A stretch of DNA of 62,500 nt from Cristatella mucedo (taxonomy: Eukaryota > Bryozoa > Phylactolaemata > Cristatellidae): assembly GCA_009760855.2 (NCBI GenBank), contig WPIO01000010.1, positions 5,002,501 to 5,065,000 of the forward strand, given 5' to 3'. A program made the position numbers and the translations under genes. Below, piece by piece: positions 39,441-51,717 of this stretch; position 1 is the stretch's first letter; each line of letters opens with the position of its first letter. Below the pieces are notes generated by a model. The model did no database searches, was not told the origin of the DNA, and worked only from the letters and a program-made list of their open reading frames with translations.

Positions 39441-42149
39441 CTTACCCTCAAGAGTTCGCTTGCAACGTTTATCATATGTGAAATGAGGTTTCCAGGGCTT
39501 GTACTGATCCCCGACAGGCATGCCACAGTATGTTTGGAAGGCCACAAAGCATCTTAGAAGATGATTTCACGGTGAGTAAGTTTTTTCTCTTGTCTCAATA
39601 AATTGTTTACACTCGTAGAAACATGCATAAGCTGGGTGCAAGCAACCTCTTGATGCTGCTTCAATCAATTATGGCTGTTAACAATTCTCCTACTCTGTAA
39701 TAGCATACGCTAAAGTATTGTTTAAAATTACCTGCCCTGTTACAATTCGATAAATACTACTCAACACTTTCATGTCCTTCTAACTCTCTCTAATTCGGGC
39801 AGCAGCATAACGAGGCTATATCTTTGAGCGAGACATTTGAACCGTTTAATTTAAAAATGTCATTGTCATTGTCATCGTCCTGACCACTTAAGAAAATCTA
39901 ATGTTGTTATATTTATTTTAGGTTCAAGGGATTAGGAAAACACACTTTGTACGTAACGTCAGCAATTGCAACCTTTCACATTCCGTAATTATCGTTGTTT
40001 TTAAGGTGTACAAAAATCATGCATGCCTGTGCTGTTGGCAATATCAACGGTAGACCAATAATGTTGATTAGGGCAGATGATAAACTCAACTAGCCTTACA
40101 CTCGTCCGTCCGTCCATCAACACGCACACGCACACAAGCGTGCATGCACACACATGCGCACACACATGTGCACTCTTGCATGCACGAACTCACGGACACT
40201 CACCATCTCTTAAAATGTTTTACACGGACATGCTATCTCTTATTATTCAACGACTTCATTCAGTTGGCTAAATGCTTGAAGCCAAGTCTTCAATCGCCAG
40301 ACTTGCAGTACGCTGACTTCGTCCTACCCTACTATAGATAGGATATACAGCTTGACCCCAATAACATCGTTTACTGTACGATATATGATGATCTTATATT
40401 TTGCAGTAAGTCTGTCGTAGAATTCAAAGCCTTTAGAATAGCTCATGGTGAGGTTGCAACCCTCAACGTTTGCTAAGCTAGTCCTGTTGCTATATGGTAT
40501 GGTGATGTCCAAACTTCAAGTAGACGACCAGAAGTGAGAACAAGTTCACGGGCTTGGAGAGCACGCGAGAGTTCACATTCACGTCTATCTTGTTCACATA
40601 AATCTAACAATGCGCTCCAAAACCTTAGCTGCATTATTTCCGAAAGAATACATCTGATGACTGTCTCTAACTCAGCCATGACTATCATTTCTCACCAAAT
40701 ACTGGAGACCTATTGCACTGATAATCACCACTGGAAGAAAAGCTTTAAAACTGTGCCTGTTTATAATGAGGACGCACGGTAATAGCCTTCGACCCGACAC
40801 TTCCAGCACGGGGATCAGCTAAGGGGCTGCTTTCTTAGCCCTCGGCCGCCAATTAGGCTTGTACGAAGGCATTGACCTAATCACCTATTCTCTAATAATA
40901 GAAAAGGCTAGGACAACAAATAAAACTGCGACCGAGCAGCATTTGTTCCCAATAATATAAGGAAGTTAACAATTTTCAAGCGAAAGCAACACAGTGATGA
41001 AACTAATTAGTGAAAATGCGAGGCATATACAACCGATTTTCCACCAACTTGCCTGAATGAGACTATATTCCAAGCTCATGATTCCATTTCTTCTTTCAAG
41101 ATGTAACTTGCTCGTATATTGGATGTCTTAAATGAATGCATTTACTATCATTAGTTGAAAGGTTTGGCTATTTATTCAGTGGTTGACTCCCAGCACGGGC
41201 CTGCCATGAGCATGCGCCGTCGTTAAATAATGTTCCTACTTTTCCGAGACACGTCAAGACAGTGTAGAGTTACCTTAATTCTTCATCGCTTCAGTGCAAA
41301 AGGCCAGTGGTCGATGGCCGATCGCTCAGTAACAGCTCTACGGCTTCTCCTCGAGGGCCTGGTAGGTCGAGGATTCTATGTGGTACGATAATAAACAAGG
41401 TGCGTACACTTTTTTTATGCTAGGTCTATTAAAACAACAGGAGTTCGTGCGCACTCGTAGCCCTTTGTTCCACATACGATCTATGTGCAAACAGCAGCCT
41501 AATAGCTTACAGCATAGGAAACCACTCTCCAGCTAATGCCTTGGTGGAAAATAAAAATGCTGCCAATTGGCAAAACTAAACCTCGCATCCAAGGTTCAGG
41601 ATTTTATTCACAGAGCTGGGAAATTATTAGAGGACGTTTGCATACTTGAAAGGCTGTTTTGGTAGTGCGCTGAGCAGTCAGACTACAGTCGAGTCTCTTA
41701 CCTTTGCCCGTGGTTCTCCGATTGCACAACGCTGCCCGACGGTAGATGTCGGCTTTGTTTCGGAGCGAAGGACCCAAATGTTCATGCTACACCAGATAGC
41801 TAAATTTTTGCTGCATTTGAAGAGCGCCGAAGAATGCCAACAGACCTACACAAATAGCACAACGTTGGGCTAGCGTATAGTCAAGAACAGGTATCGAAAG
41901 CCTGGATACAAGTAACACTAAGCAAATTTATATAATACACAGCACAATTAAGAATAGCCAATTTATATCGCCCCGTTGTCACCAAAGTGCAGGCTCGTCC
42001 CTGCAATGCTGAAGAAAAGAGACAAAGTAGACTAGAAACTAACGAGCACTATATTCAGTTTACAAATATATTTTTGATTTCGTTTTGATTTGATTGTACG
42101 TGCCAGTGAACTTTGTCTTTTGTAAGCCAATGTTCCTTCACCGTGGCAA
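39441..42149. other. gene-poor 2.7 kb with a CA-rich microsatellite
   Basis: No exon or known repeat recognised. A CA/GT-rich tract lies at about 40,120-40,195. Open frames of 60-82 codons have no motifs. Confidence 0.4.
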
Positions 42150-42390
42150 TCGTTTAGCAACATCGAGAGGTTGTGCTTATGCGGTCTGACACTGTGCATG
42201 CTGCTACTATCCACACTTGCATGCTGATCCTGTGCATGTCACCCCTAACCATGTTATTCTTGTTGTTTATTGAGCATTCTACCACTAACCATTCGATCGT
42301 TCTTCCTTTGCTGCAAATGTAAAGCGCCTAGAAAGAGATTGAGTTCATTGAGGGCGCTTTATCAAGCGTATTATTATTATTATTATTATA
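42150..42390 (+). mobile_element. LINE-A 3' end
   Basis: The 3' UTR only: CTGCAAATGTAAAGCGCCTA, then GAGATTGAGTTCATTGAGGG, then an (ATT)n tail. It lies 450 bp upstream of protease gene 2. Confidence 0.75.
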
Positions 42391-42800
42391 TCAAGTCAGC
42401 TTTGCAAATGCTTGTTGAGTTCCAAGCTGCTCGTCAATCAGCATCTCTGGATTATATGGATTTGGCTTATACGTGATAGGAAGTTTAATAATGCACAACT
42501 CGTCTGCCGTTTCGGAGCTGCAGTTTCTTACTTGCTTCGATAGCTTATCGTGCCAGATCTGGGGATCCGTAGCTGAGGATGTTCGCAGTACCGCTCCATT
42601 TTCCAGCTCTCCCAGGTCTCTGTATCTCGAGTGCCAGCACCATAAATTGCTGATAGCTCAAAAGCAATTGCTTTCATATCAAAAGCAAGGGCTCTCGTGA
42701 GGGTTAGCGCATCTCAGGAGCTATCTCTCCCTCTCCCACTCTCTCTGAGCTGGTCGATCTCTAAGATAAACTGCATGCCAAAGTAAAGTGCACACATGCA

Positions 42801-42807
42801 TATATAG
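42801..42807 (+). promoter_or_regulatory. TATA box of protease gene 2
   Basis: TATATAG lies 51 nt before the ATG at 42,858, leaving room for initiation near 42,832 and a short 5' UTR. It is the only TATA-like element close to the start. Assignment is by position. Confidence 0.5.
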
Positions 42808-42857
42808 ATCACTGTAGCCCATCAAATCGCTGGGAGCAGCTTTTGTCGGCTGCCAGC

Positions 42858-45800
42858 ATGACACGCTGCAAGTTTTTGGTGGCCTTGGCACTGCTCTGGT
42901 GCAGCCTGGTACTCAGTGCTTACGGTATGCTATGATGGCGGCTAGCGTGCCGTGTAGTCACTTTGACACAGGATGACGACTGTTTTAGATTGCAGCACTC
43001 CAATTAGTCAATACGTTTTACCAATGCTTGAAGTTACGCACTCCCTCAGTGACAGTGCACGAGATGGTCAAGCAGAAGCTTCAGCGAATTGGGTCTTGCT
43101 GTGACCGCATACAGGTTCACTAGGTTTGCTCCCTCTCTCCCCTGTACGTGCACCAGTCGTGATCGCATAGATTGAGAGGGCAGTGACGAATTTCGGTTCA
43201 CTTCGCTGCACTGCTTTAGCATGCGGCGGCTCTCTGGAAGGTGAAGGAGCGTTTACCAGTCCTAACTATCCTGGGCTGTACCCAAACCGACAGTCGTGTT
43301 CATGGACCCTGAAAGCCACGCAGGGCAAGAGCGTTCGGCTGCAGTTCAAGGATTTCGAGCTGGAGAGCGGATTGGAGTGCAGCTATGACTACGTGAAAAT
43401 CTTCAACGGTGCAGCCGTCTCAGCCAACCTCGTGAGAACGTACGTGCACCGAGCTTTTTGTTACTGCCGATGCTGCTGCTGCTGCCTTACAATAAGCAGT
43501 GCATTCTTTGGGGGGGGCGAAGGGCAGATGCTTTCCGCCTTGTAGCCTTGTGCAAAGCTGAAGCAAAGCCACCACAGAGAGAAGACCATCTGGTGTTTGG
43601 CAGCAGCAGCGGCTGCCCATCGATCGACCTGACACTGTCTCCTTTGCAGGGCCTGTGGCATTAACTTCCCCGTCGAGTATGTGGGCGGCAATGTGGTGAC
43701 CATAGTTTTTGTTAGTGACACGTCTAATCAGAAGAAAGGCTTCTCTGTCGAGTTCATGTCGGTCAACAGCTCAGTAGCACTTCCGCCGACCGTTAGCCCG
43801 GGTAACGACCAATGCTGCGATGTTCGCGCTATTCTTTGTCTGCATCTGTCAAAGACGATCGGCATATCTGCCATCCGCTGTTTTGCACGACGCTGGCTTG
43901 AGTTGTGCCCACTCGTCTTGCCAGCAGTCTTTCAGAGGCTAGGAACAGATACTTGCTCATACATGTGGCACCCGTGTACTATGCGTGTCTAGGTGAGCAA
44001 CGTAAAGGTAAACTCTGCAGCTTTTCTCCCGAGTGAATGCCATACCAATCGTGAAGTCTTTTGGCTCATCGCTCGGCAAAATCTGCCCACTACTGCGGCC
44101 ACTTGTGCCCACTGCTAATCTCACAGACAGCACGTGCATGCAATGCACACGGATGCAGAGAAGAGCATGCAAAGAGTGCCTCGTTGCCTCTTCTATATGC
44201 TCAGGTGCATCAAAAGCCTCATTTATACAGTAGCAAAAGAGCTTTCGTGGCTATCACTCTCACTTGTTTGGCCCTGGGGTAAGCTGCTCATTTTTAACGA
44301 CAAGGGTCGTTGGCTCGAGCCTTGCGGCATGAAAATGCACACGGATAGAGAGCGAGTTCTCTAAGGGTGCTATACTGATGATGTATATTTTTGCTATGGG
44401 CAACACAGAATTGGCTACTGCAGGAATCGAACCCACAACTTGGTCCGTGAAGTTTGTGCACCTAAGCCTTTGGCTAAGACCTATTCCAGCATCAGCAATG
44501 TATAATGGTTCCTCATGCTTGGTACTCCTATATTGGTTGTGAGAAGTGTGTTCGTAGGGACAGGAACATGCAAAGCAATACCTTTTGTGCCGGGATCCGA
44601 ATTGCTGTGCCTGTCTTTCCACTACTTTACAAATAAGTTTTGTATTGCTGCTGGATAGAGATCTGCAGTGGTCCCCTCTTGTTAGTCACTCCTACGGCAG
44701 GCAGTCAATTTCTTCCACTCAGAATTATGGGTCTGTTTCAGTTGGACACATATTATTAGGTGATGCAATAGACTCTGAAGTGTCATTTTATTGTCAGCCT
44801 TAGTCTCTTGCTCAGCCTAACGGGCTCTGCGCTTTTGGTGTAATGTTATGGCATTTTTGCCAAGCTTTGCATCCGAAAAACAGATCACCTGCATTTTTCT
44901 CCGACATTTGGCTATTTTATCAGCATGCAGCTAAATTAGTATATTTGAATGAAGCACAGACATTCAAGTGCAATCCATTTTCTTGAAGATTCCCGAGATA
45001 CGCAAGTCACAGTGATGAAGAGATGAATGCTATTTTAACAACAGACGTTACAAATTCAGCAAGTTTGTTAAATTTCATGATTATTAACTTAAATGCCACT
45101 AGTTACCTGCCTTTGCCACCAGAAGCCACAATTGCAACTTGATGATAAGTAGACATAAGCTAAAATAATTACTAGATTTCTTTAAAATTTCTTGGCACAC
45201 TTTAGAGAGCTGCCGCACAACACGGTGTGAGCATAGCCTTGCACCGAAGTGCAGCCAATGCTTAGGATTTGCCTTTGCAGGATCCGGTTCTTCTTGCAGG
45301 CACCAGCTCCTGTGGTGGTTACTTCCGAGAGGCCACCGGTACTGTGGCATCACCCAACTATCCAAACCTTTACCCGAACCTTGCCAGCTGTGGGTACACA
45401 ATCACTGTGCCCCGGCATAGGGTTGTACTTACGTTCGCTGCCGTCGACATTGAGACTCATTCCTCTTGTGACTATGACCGCCTAGAGGTGAGTGCTCACT
45501 CTGTGTGCTTGCACGGGATCTCGTTCTACACTAGGGCCCTGTAATCTCACCCTGCTTTTATACTTTTCACACCTAGTGTACTAACAGCAGGGCTTCCCCC
45601 CATCGTTATGCAGTAATATTTTCTCTTTATGCTGCATACCGGATCCTCTCTTTGAATCCCCTGCACTGCATACAAACTGCCGTCCTGCTTGTGATCTTCT
45701 TAGGTCTATGATGGAAGCCCATCCGGCAAGCTTCTTGCGAAGATATGTGGCAAGACTTTCCCGGCAAGGATTATTTCAACAAACTCTTCACTTTTTCTAA

Positions 45801-47405
45801 AATTTACCAGTGACTCATCCTCGCAGAAGACTGGATTCTTAGCTACATGGCAAGGTGAGCAATCATTATTCTTGGTGACTACTCAGCCGGTCGAAGCAGG
45901 CTACGATTGCACTTAGCATTGGTGAGCCGTGATGGCACACTAGGTAAGGCGGTTGCTTTCACGACCTCGGTCCCGAGGTCGTGGGTTCGATTCCTGCGGT
46001 GGGCGGTCCTTTATCGCCACTGCAAGCGGTGGTGATAGCCGTGAAGGCTCTTCTGTCGCTATACAAAAAGAGGCTGTTTAATCAGCTAGGATTTATTTTT
46101 TATTTTATTTATCAATTGCTGCTCTTGGTTGAATGCCATTTTTCTTTTTTTCCAGAGCTGACATGCGCAACAAGAGGAGGAGCCTGTGTACAAAAAAGTG
46201 CCTGTGAAGGATCGGCCGACGCGACATTGCCCTGCGATGAAAGTAGCCAGGTTTGCTGCTTTCCCAAAATCCAGAATGGAGGTAAATTGCAACTGTTGCA
46301 CCACTGTGCCACAGAATGCCTTTCCCGGTCATTGAACAAAGACAATCATAGCCCGGCACATTGAGCCGTACTTACATGTAATGCTCGCGGCTCGTAATCT
46401 GGGCGAACTGTACACTGATTGCTCTTTTCCTTCGACTGCTTAACAAAGGAAATGACTTCGAATAAGAAAAGCTCTGGGAGGGGTGCAGCACATATTTGAG
46501 CGCCTTACAAGGGCTTTTTGCCTTCATCGGGTTTATTACGTCAAAAACGGCTGCTGCCAGCGTTGGGTCGAGTCATCCGGCTGCAAATTGTAGAGTGTGG
46601 AACCATTCCATCGTCTTTCATCATCGGTGGAGATGAGGCGATTGCACACTCTTGGCCCTGGACAGGCTCGCTGCAGCAGATAACCAACGGCTACGGCTTC
46701 CACATCTGTGGCTGTACGATTCTGACGCCTCGGTGGATCGTCACGGCAGCACACTGTGTGGCTGGGTGAGTCCCAAGGTAGTGGCCTCTCATAGTCGCCT
46801 ATTTTCTATGCATACGTGCCTGCAGACTTCTTTTGTAAACTGCTTGCAGTAATGCTTTGCTCAGAATGGGTGGCGGCTGGTGGACGTGACTTAGATGGTT
46901 TAGACAGCCATCTGACTCTTTTGATTTGGAATCAGTCGTAGCTGGTCCAGCTTCCACGACTCTATTCAGGCCAAATTTGCCAACCAGTGATTCAGGTAAT
47001 GCATTTCAACAGTACATATCAATCACATTTAGCCCAGCATAGCTCATACCATGGGGTTTTGGATTTTGTTTTCAAGATTTAAACTCAAGAAGGATACCAA
47101 AAACAGCTTTGAAGCTCCGAATGAACCTGATTTTGACCATGTCAGATCATCGAACTCCTGAAAATTTGACTGATCCAGCTATCAAAAACTCTTACTGGCT
47201 TACATAAGGAAGTTTTCAAATACGATCTATTGAATGACGAGTATGCGTTAACTGGAAGCCTGGTTAAGCTACTCAAAGCTAATGAGATTAGCTGACAGAC
47301 ATGCACACTATATATAGTTGATGAGAGAGAGAAAAAGAGAGAGATATATATGTATATATACATATACATATATATATACATATACATATATATATATATA
47401 TATAA

Positions 47406-47436
<31 letters not shown>

Positions 47437-50400
47437 TATACTCTATCGACTAAAAACATCTTTTTCAGCGACTGTGACAATTTTTTAGCAATGAGATTAA
47501 AATCTTCGTCTAACCTATTAGAAATGATTTCTTTCGACCTTACCCCATCATTTTGGACAAACTGTATTAGTTGAGGGATACGGTCACTTTCATTAGTTGA
47601 CCATTTTGTTACTTTTATGATAAAGCCTATTCCGACGGTATCTTTTACGTCAAGGCTTTAAATTTTCATCTAAGCTTACATTTATCGTAGTTTAGGAAAG
47701 TTGCTTAACTAGAGTAATAATTAACGGATTTTTTTATGCTATATCATGCAGAAAAGGATACAAATGATTCAGCAGCATATATTTTCTTTCATGCTAGTAG
47801 TTTTTTGATAAATGCATTTTTATTTTTTCAAATGTGGTAAGATTGTCTATTCAGGGCCGGCTCAAACAAAATGCAATTTGAATGAATCTTAACTTCGTGC
47901 AACCGACTTTATACAATGCTTATGCCAAGCAGTGCCCTTATGCTGAATAGGAAAGTACAAAAATATCTAGCGACTAAGGAGTTGAACCCGCGACTTCCAA
48001 AGTAGGAGACCAATTACATTATGGCATTTAAATGTCATCTGCTTATGCGATTTGTGGATCGAAGCTAGAACCAGATTCTGGAGCCACCTTTTCTGAGCAG
48101 GAGTTAGATAAGATTAGATATGCCAGAAAAACGACCTACCTCAAGCGCTACTAGCTACACTCATTTCTTAGATGATGAAACCAGAATGACAACCAGAGTC
48201 ACAATAAAAACTCATTTGTGCCACTCAAATGTGCAGCTTATTGATTTACTCATGCCAGATCTCCAGCATGATGTTCCATTGACATGCACACCACAGCACA
48301 TACCGCCCACAGTCTTGTCCTCCTTAGTGCTGCTTAGTTCATTCTGCCATTTCATCACTTGTCACTCAGTAAGTGCTCTAGGGTTTCTACTCTGACCGAC
48401 TGGCATAAAGAACATCCGTTTACTTAACGACATATAAAGCAAAGCTAAAAACCCTCCTGTTTCTAATAACATTAGCTTCGTTCGCATGAATCGTTCTCTA
48501 TGTGCTAAACCTTGCAGGTGACATGCTTTCTTTGTGGCATATGTAAAGTGCCTAGACGATATCTAATACCCATCGAAAGGGAAGACATGCTGTAGTATAA
48601 TTAGACTTTTTTATTTTTCAATCTTTCTTTGTTATTTTCTGGTATCTACCTCCCTATCTTAAGAGAAGTCGGCATGTAACTTAGCTGCTTAGCTACCAAT
48701 GCACTTAACTTTAACTTAGCATTTAACTTAGCTACCAATTCATACGACAGAAATGTCAGAGATCCCATATAGACACTTGTAGTAGCTTGCAGTAGCAGAG
48801 TATGCAATAATATGCATACTAGTTGCAGGGACTAATGCAGAAGTAAACTTCACCATGAGCTTGAGATGATCTGCGATTGTCCATTGCTTGTCCCCTGAGG
48901 TGTGTGCTTTTGCACTGCACTCTCAAACTGGTACACCTTGTGCTCCGTATCTGCTTCGTGGGTTGTGACAGCCAAACACTGTCAACCAAAGCTTTATATA
49001 CAAAATCCAACCGAATTGTCTGTCTGACTGTACAAAAACTCGCGCCATACTGCTGCTGCAGCATGGCCTTCTCCTTAAATACTGAACCAAACAAAAATGA
49101 AGAATTTGTCTCTCAGGTTAGGGCACTTGCTAACCGTGCGTAACTGTACTTTTCTATTTTGTGCAGCTCCTCAGCCAACACGTTACAAGTTGTGGTCGGT
49201 GAGCACGACTTGAGGGTAAAAAATCACGAACAGGTCATGAGGATCCAAAAAATCATCCAGGTCAGTGGCAAAAAAGTCATACACTGTCAAAAAATGCCAA
49301 GCCTTGCAAAAACAGCAGCTTCAAAGGAAACAATTTTGCTTCAGCACGAAAATTACCATGGCAATAATGACGACGGCTTCCCGAATGACATAGCATTGAT
49401 CAAGCTGAACTCAGACATTCTCTTTAACCAGTATATACAACCTGCGTGTCTTCCTCACTACTTGCAAGAATTCCGGCCCAATGACAACTGCTGGATAAGC
49501 GGATGGGGTGACACCAAGGGTAAGCTCATTCTAGTTTAATCTTTGGCATGAGTTCGACATTTACTTGAGTGTTCTGCAGCATGCCAACGCACTCGTCCTT
49601 TGCAGCAAATGTAAAATGCCTTGCGAGAGATTGAGTTCTTCGAGGGTGCTAGAGCAAAAGTATTATTGTTAATGAGGCCCCATTAGAAAAATGGCCTAGT
49701 TAATGAAGCATAATCTCATGAATTTTATGAGATAAATCCCTGAGGATAATTAGCTAGCATGCCCCAAAGTGCTGTACCAGCAAACTTGCTCTTCGTTGTA
49801 ACAGTAGATCTCCCATAGCCAAGTGTTCATCAACGATCTCGCCCTTGCTTTTAGGAACCGGCGATGAGAACTCGCTCAATCAGCTGAAAATAAATGTGCT
49901 GACCAAGGAGGTTTGCACCAGCAAGTGGACAGAAAAGTACATCAACGACGGCCACATATGCATCGGCAATGGGCTCAAAGGAGCCTGCAACGTAAGCACA
50001 GACTCGATAAAAAAATCCCCTATTGCTTGATAAGCATGCAATGTTGAAGTAGCAATTATAGAAAATTGCTTCAAGAAGTCCAACAACTCATACAAACAAG
50101 TGGTAAAAGATGAAGGCGGCCGAGATCGTCCTTGAATGTTAGATAGAATAGCTACAGCTGATCCACCGTGTCATACAGCTGATCCACCGTGTCACAACTT
50201 GCAGTCGGTGGCAGGCAATGGGCCACGCATACCGAAGCTTGAGCGCCGCAGCTAGTCCTGGCCGATCGATCCATTTTCCTATTTTAGGGTGACTCTGGCG
50301 GTCCACTGGTATGCGAAACGAATACCACCGGCCAAAACCGCTGGGTACTAGCTGGAGCCACGAGCTATGGCATTCGTGGCTGCCAGACGGAAGGATTTCC

Positions 50401-50479
50401 CAACGTGTACACTCGCATCAGCTACTTCCTTCCCTGGATCGAGGGCACTATCAGAGAGGACATGATCCAAGGAAAGTAG
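42858..50479 (+). CDS. secreted CUB-CUB-clip-like-S1A serine protease gene 2
   Basis: Eleven exons: 42,858-42,924; 43,220-43,439; 43,650-43,801; 45,300-45,487; 45,704-45,854; 46,156-46,281; 46,594-46,765; 49,167-49,260; 49,345-49,519; 49,855-49,991; 50,288-50,479. They sum to 1,674 nt (557 residues plus stop) with GT-AG borders and consistent phases. Exon 1 is a signal peptide ([14 protein letters not shown]). Exons 2-3 and 4-5 are CUB domains ([40 protein letters not shown]). Exon 6 is a clip-like six-Cys module ending VCCF. Exons 7-11 are the S1A domain: F-IIGG activation site, His in TAAHC, Asp in NDIALIK, Ser in GDSGGP. Position 189 is Gly. The usual CGG after FxFC is CGC here. The architecture suggests an extracellular cascade protease bound by CUB contacts. 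Partners are unknown. Confidence 0.88.
44245..44385 (+). mobile_element. SINE-B copy in intron 3 of protease gene 2
   Basis: A tRNA-like head (GGCTCGAGCC B-box region at about 44,312) followed by the GAGAGCGAGTTCTCTAAGGG tail that resembles the LINE-A 3' end. Confidence 0.55.
44395..44500 (-). repeat. tRNA-like SINE head, degenerate
   Basis: The minus strand has a B box, GTGGGTTCGATTCC, and an upstream A-box-like stretch, but no intact cloverleaf. Similar isolated heads lie near 47,950-48,020 and 50,835-50,920 (minus strand). Confidence 0.45.
45918..46090 (+). mobile_element. SINE-A copy in intron 5 of protease gene 2
   Basis: Near-identical to 3,849-4,013, with the A-box region GGCACACTAGGTAAGGCGG and B box GGTTCGATTCC. 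It sits 65 bp before the acceptor of exon 6. Confidence 0.85.
46770..49160 (+). other. large intron 7 of protease gene 2 with (TA)n/(GA)n microsatellite
   Basis: Joins the His57 exon to the next S1A exon. Holds a microsatellite at 47,330-47,436 (GAGAGA, then alternating TATATA/CATATA, then GAGAGA), a tRNA-like fragment near 47,950-48,020 and a small LINE-A 3' scrap near 48,500-48,570. No other coding signal. Confidence 0.6.
49580..49675 (+). mobile_element. LINE-A 3' scrap in intron 9 of protease gene 2
   Basis: GCAGCAAATGTAAAATGCCT, then GAGATTGAGTTCTTCGAGGG, then an ATTATTG tail. Only the 3' UTR block is left. Confidence 0.65.
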
Positions 50480-50595
50480 GCTGGATGTCAAGGCAAGCAT
50501 TGGCTGCACACCACTGTGTCTTACATGGAACTCGAGCGCTTTTGATATTGTCACGCAAAGGAATTCGGAAGCACAATGGTTTTGAGGCATCTTAA

Positions 50596-50601
50596 AATAA
50601 A
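50596..50601 (+). promoter_or_regulatory. polyadenylation signal AATAAA of protease gene 2
   Basis: AATAAA 117 nt after the stop codon, in the expected place for the 3' end of protease gene 2. Confidence 0.55.
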
Positions 50602-50934
50602 TTTTGCAATTAGGTATTTTTGATGTCTGATTTTCTCTCGTCCGAGAGGCATCTGTAAAAACAGTTATTCTAATTCTTCTGGGCTTATTATTAATTGGCA
50701 AGCATGCATTTTGCTGATTCTATGGCCTGGGCGATAGCATTTTGGGGTCACCCTCTGGCTTCCAAGTCGGCCCAAGTGTCATCCGTGTAGGATCTGCAGG
50801 CCATCCGGTTACAACCACAGGAGCCACTATAATAAGAAAAAGTCCGATCACCGAGAGGATTCAAACCAGAATCTCCAGAAGTCAGAACCGATGACATTAA
50901 CTTTAGGGCCACTGGGGGGGGGCACTCGAGGTAA

Positions 50935-51425
50935 TATAATGTATCTCCGTCTGTAACTCCACAAAGTCATAAAGACCATGTGGGTGTTACGCAGGAGAGT
51001 TTTCTATAGCGCACTCACAGCCTAAGCTGCTTTCGGTACGCATTCGGTAGCCAACAGAATTCGTCTCACGCAACAAAGAAAAAGTGGCAAGCATAGCAGA
51101 GTCAGGAGAGCAGTTGAGCTAGTGAGTAGCATAGAAGTAGCAGCTCAGGACCGCTGAAAAGGTGTGCCATAGTCGGCAGTAGGAGAGTAGTTGTCGTTGC
51201 GTAAGAATTGTGGAAGTGAGCTCCACAGTCTAGGACCTGCAGAGCTAAAGCTTCTGTTGCCGACTGTCGTTAAGCGGAGGAATGGGACAGCTAATTTATT
51301 GTCCACACAGGACCTGAGGGCGCAAACAGGCCGAAACAGATGCAGCAGTTCAACTCTTGTTTTGTGAGTTGTTGTTTTAAAATTTGATGACCCTGTCGGT
51401 TGAACCTCGCTCACGTGAATGGTGG
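50935..51425 (-). mobile_element. LINE-B fragment
   Basis: On the minus strand it gives SAGPRLWSSLP and VGNRSFSSAG, then the family-B UTR (CCGAATGCGTACCGAAAGC) and the tail GGAGATACATTATATTAC near 50,935. The 300 bp between the gene 2 polyA signal and this copy hold only a tRNA-like scrap. Confidence 0.75.
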
Positions 51426-51717
51426 ACATAGTCTCCAGAGACCTACGGATTAATCACAGGCTATGGTGCCATTGACATGGCATTAAGGATGAAGCTACGA
51501 AGCACATGTAGTGGCCCTAATTAGGTAACACAATGGTAGCCTAATCTGGCCATTTCGGCAGAGGGCATGCATAATTTGCCGGAGGATAGTTTTTTGCACC
51601 TGGTGCTAGGGATACCCAGATCACGGCAGCAGACTGTGTGAAAAGGACTGAAGACAAAACGTTGCACTGGCTTTTAGCAGCAAGTTTCCAGATAAGCGCA
51701 CTGCAGTGATAGTAAGA

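Noticed and set aside
51600-51660. GATCACGGCAGCAGACTGTG translating as ITAADC, resembling the S1A TAAHC motif
   Set aside because: His is replaced by Asp, no flanking S1A residues or splice sites are present, and the stretch sits beside a LINE-A copy. Chance similarity is more likely than a third protease relic.
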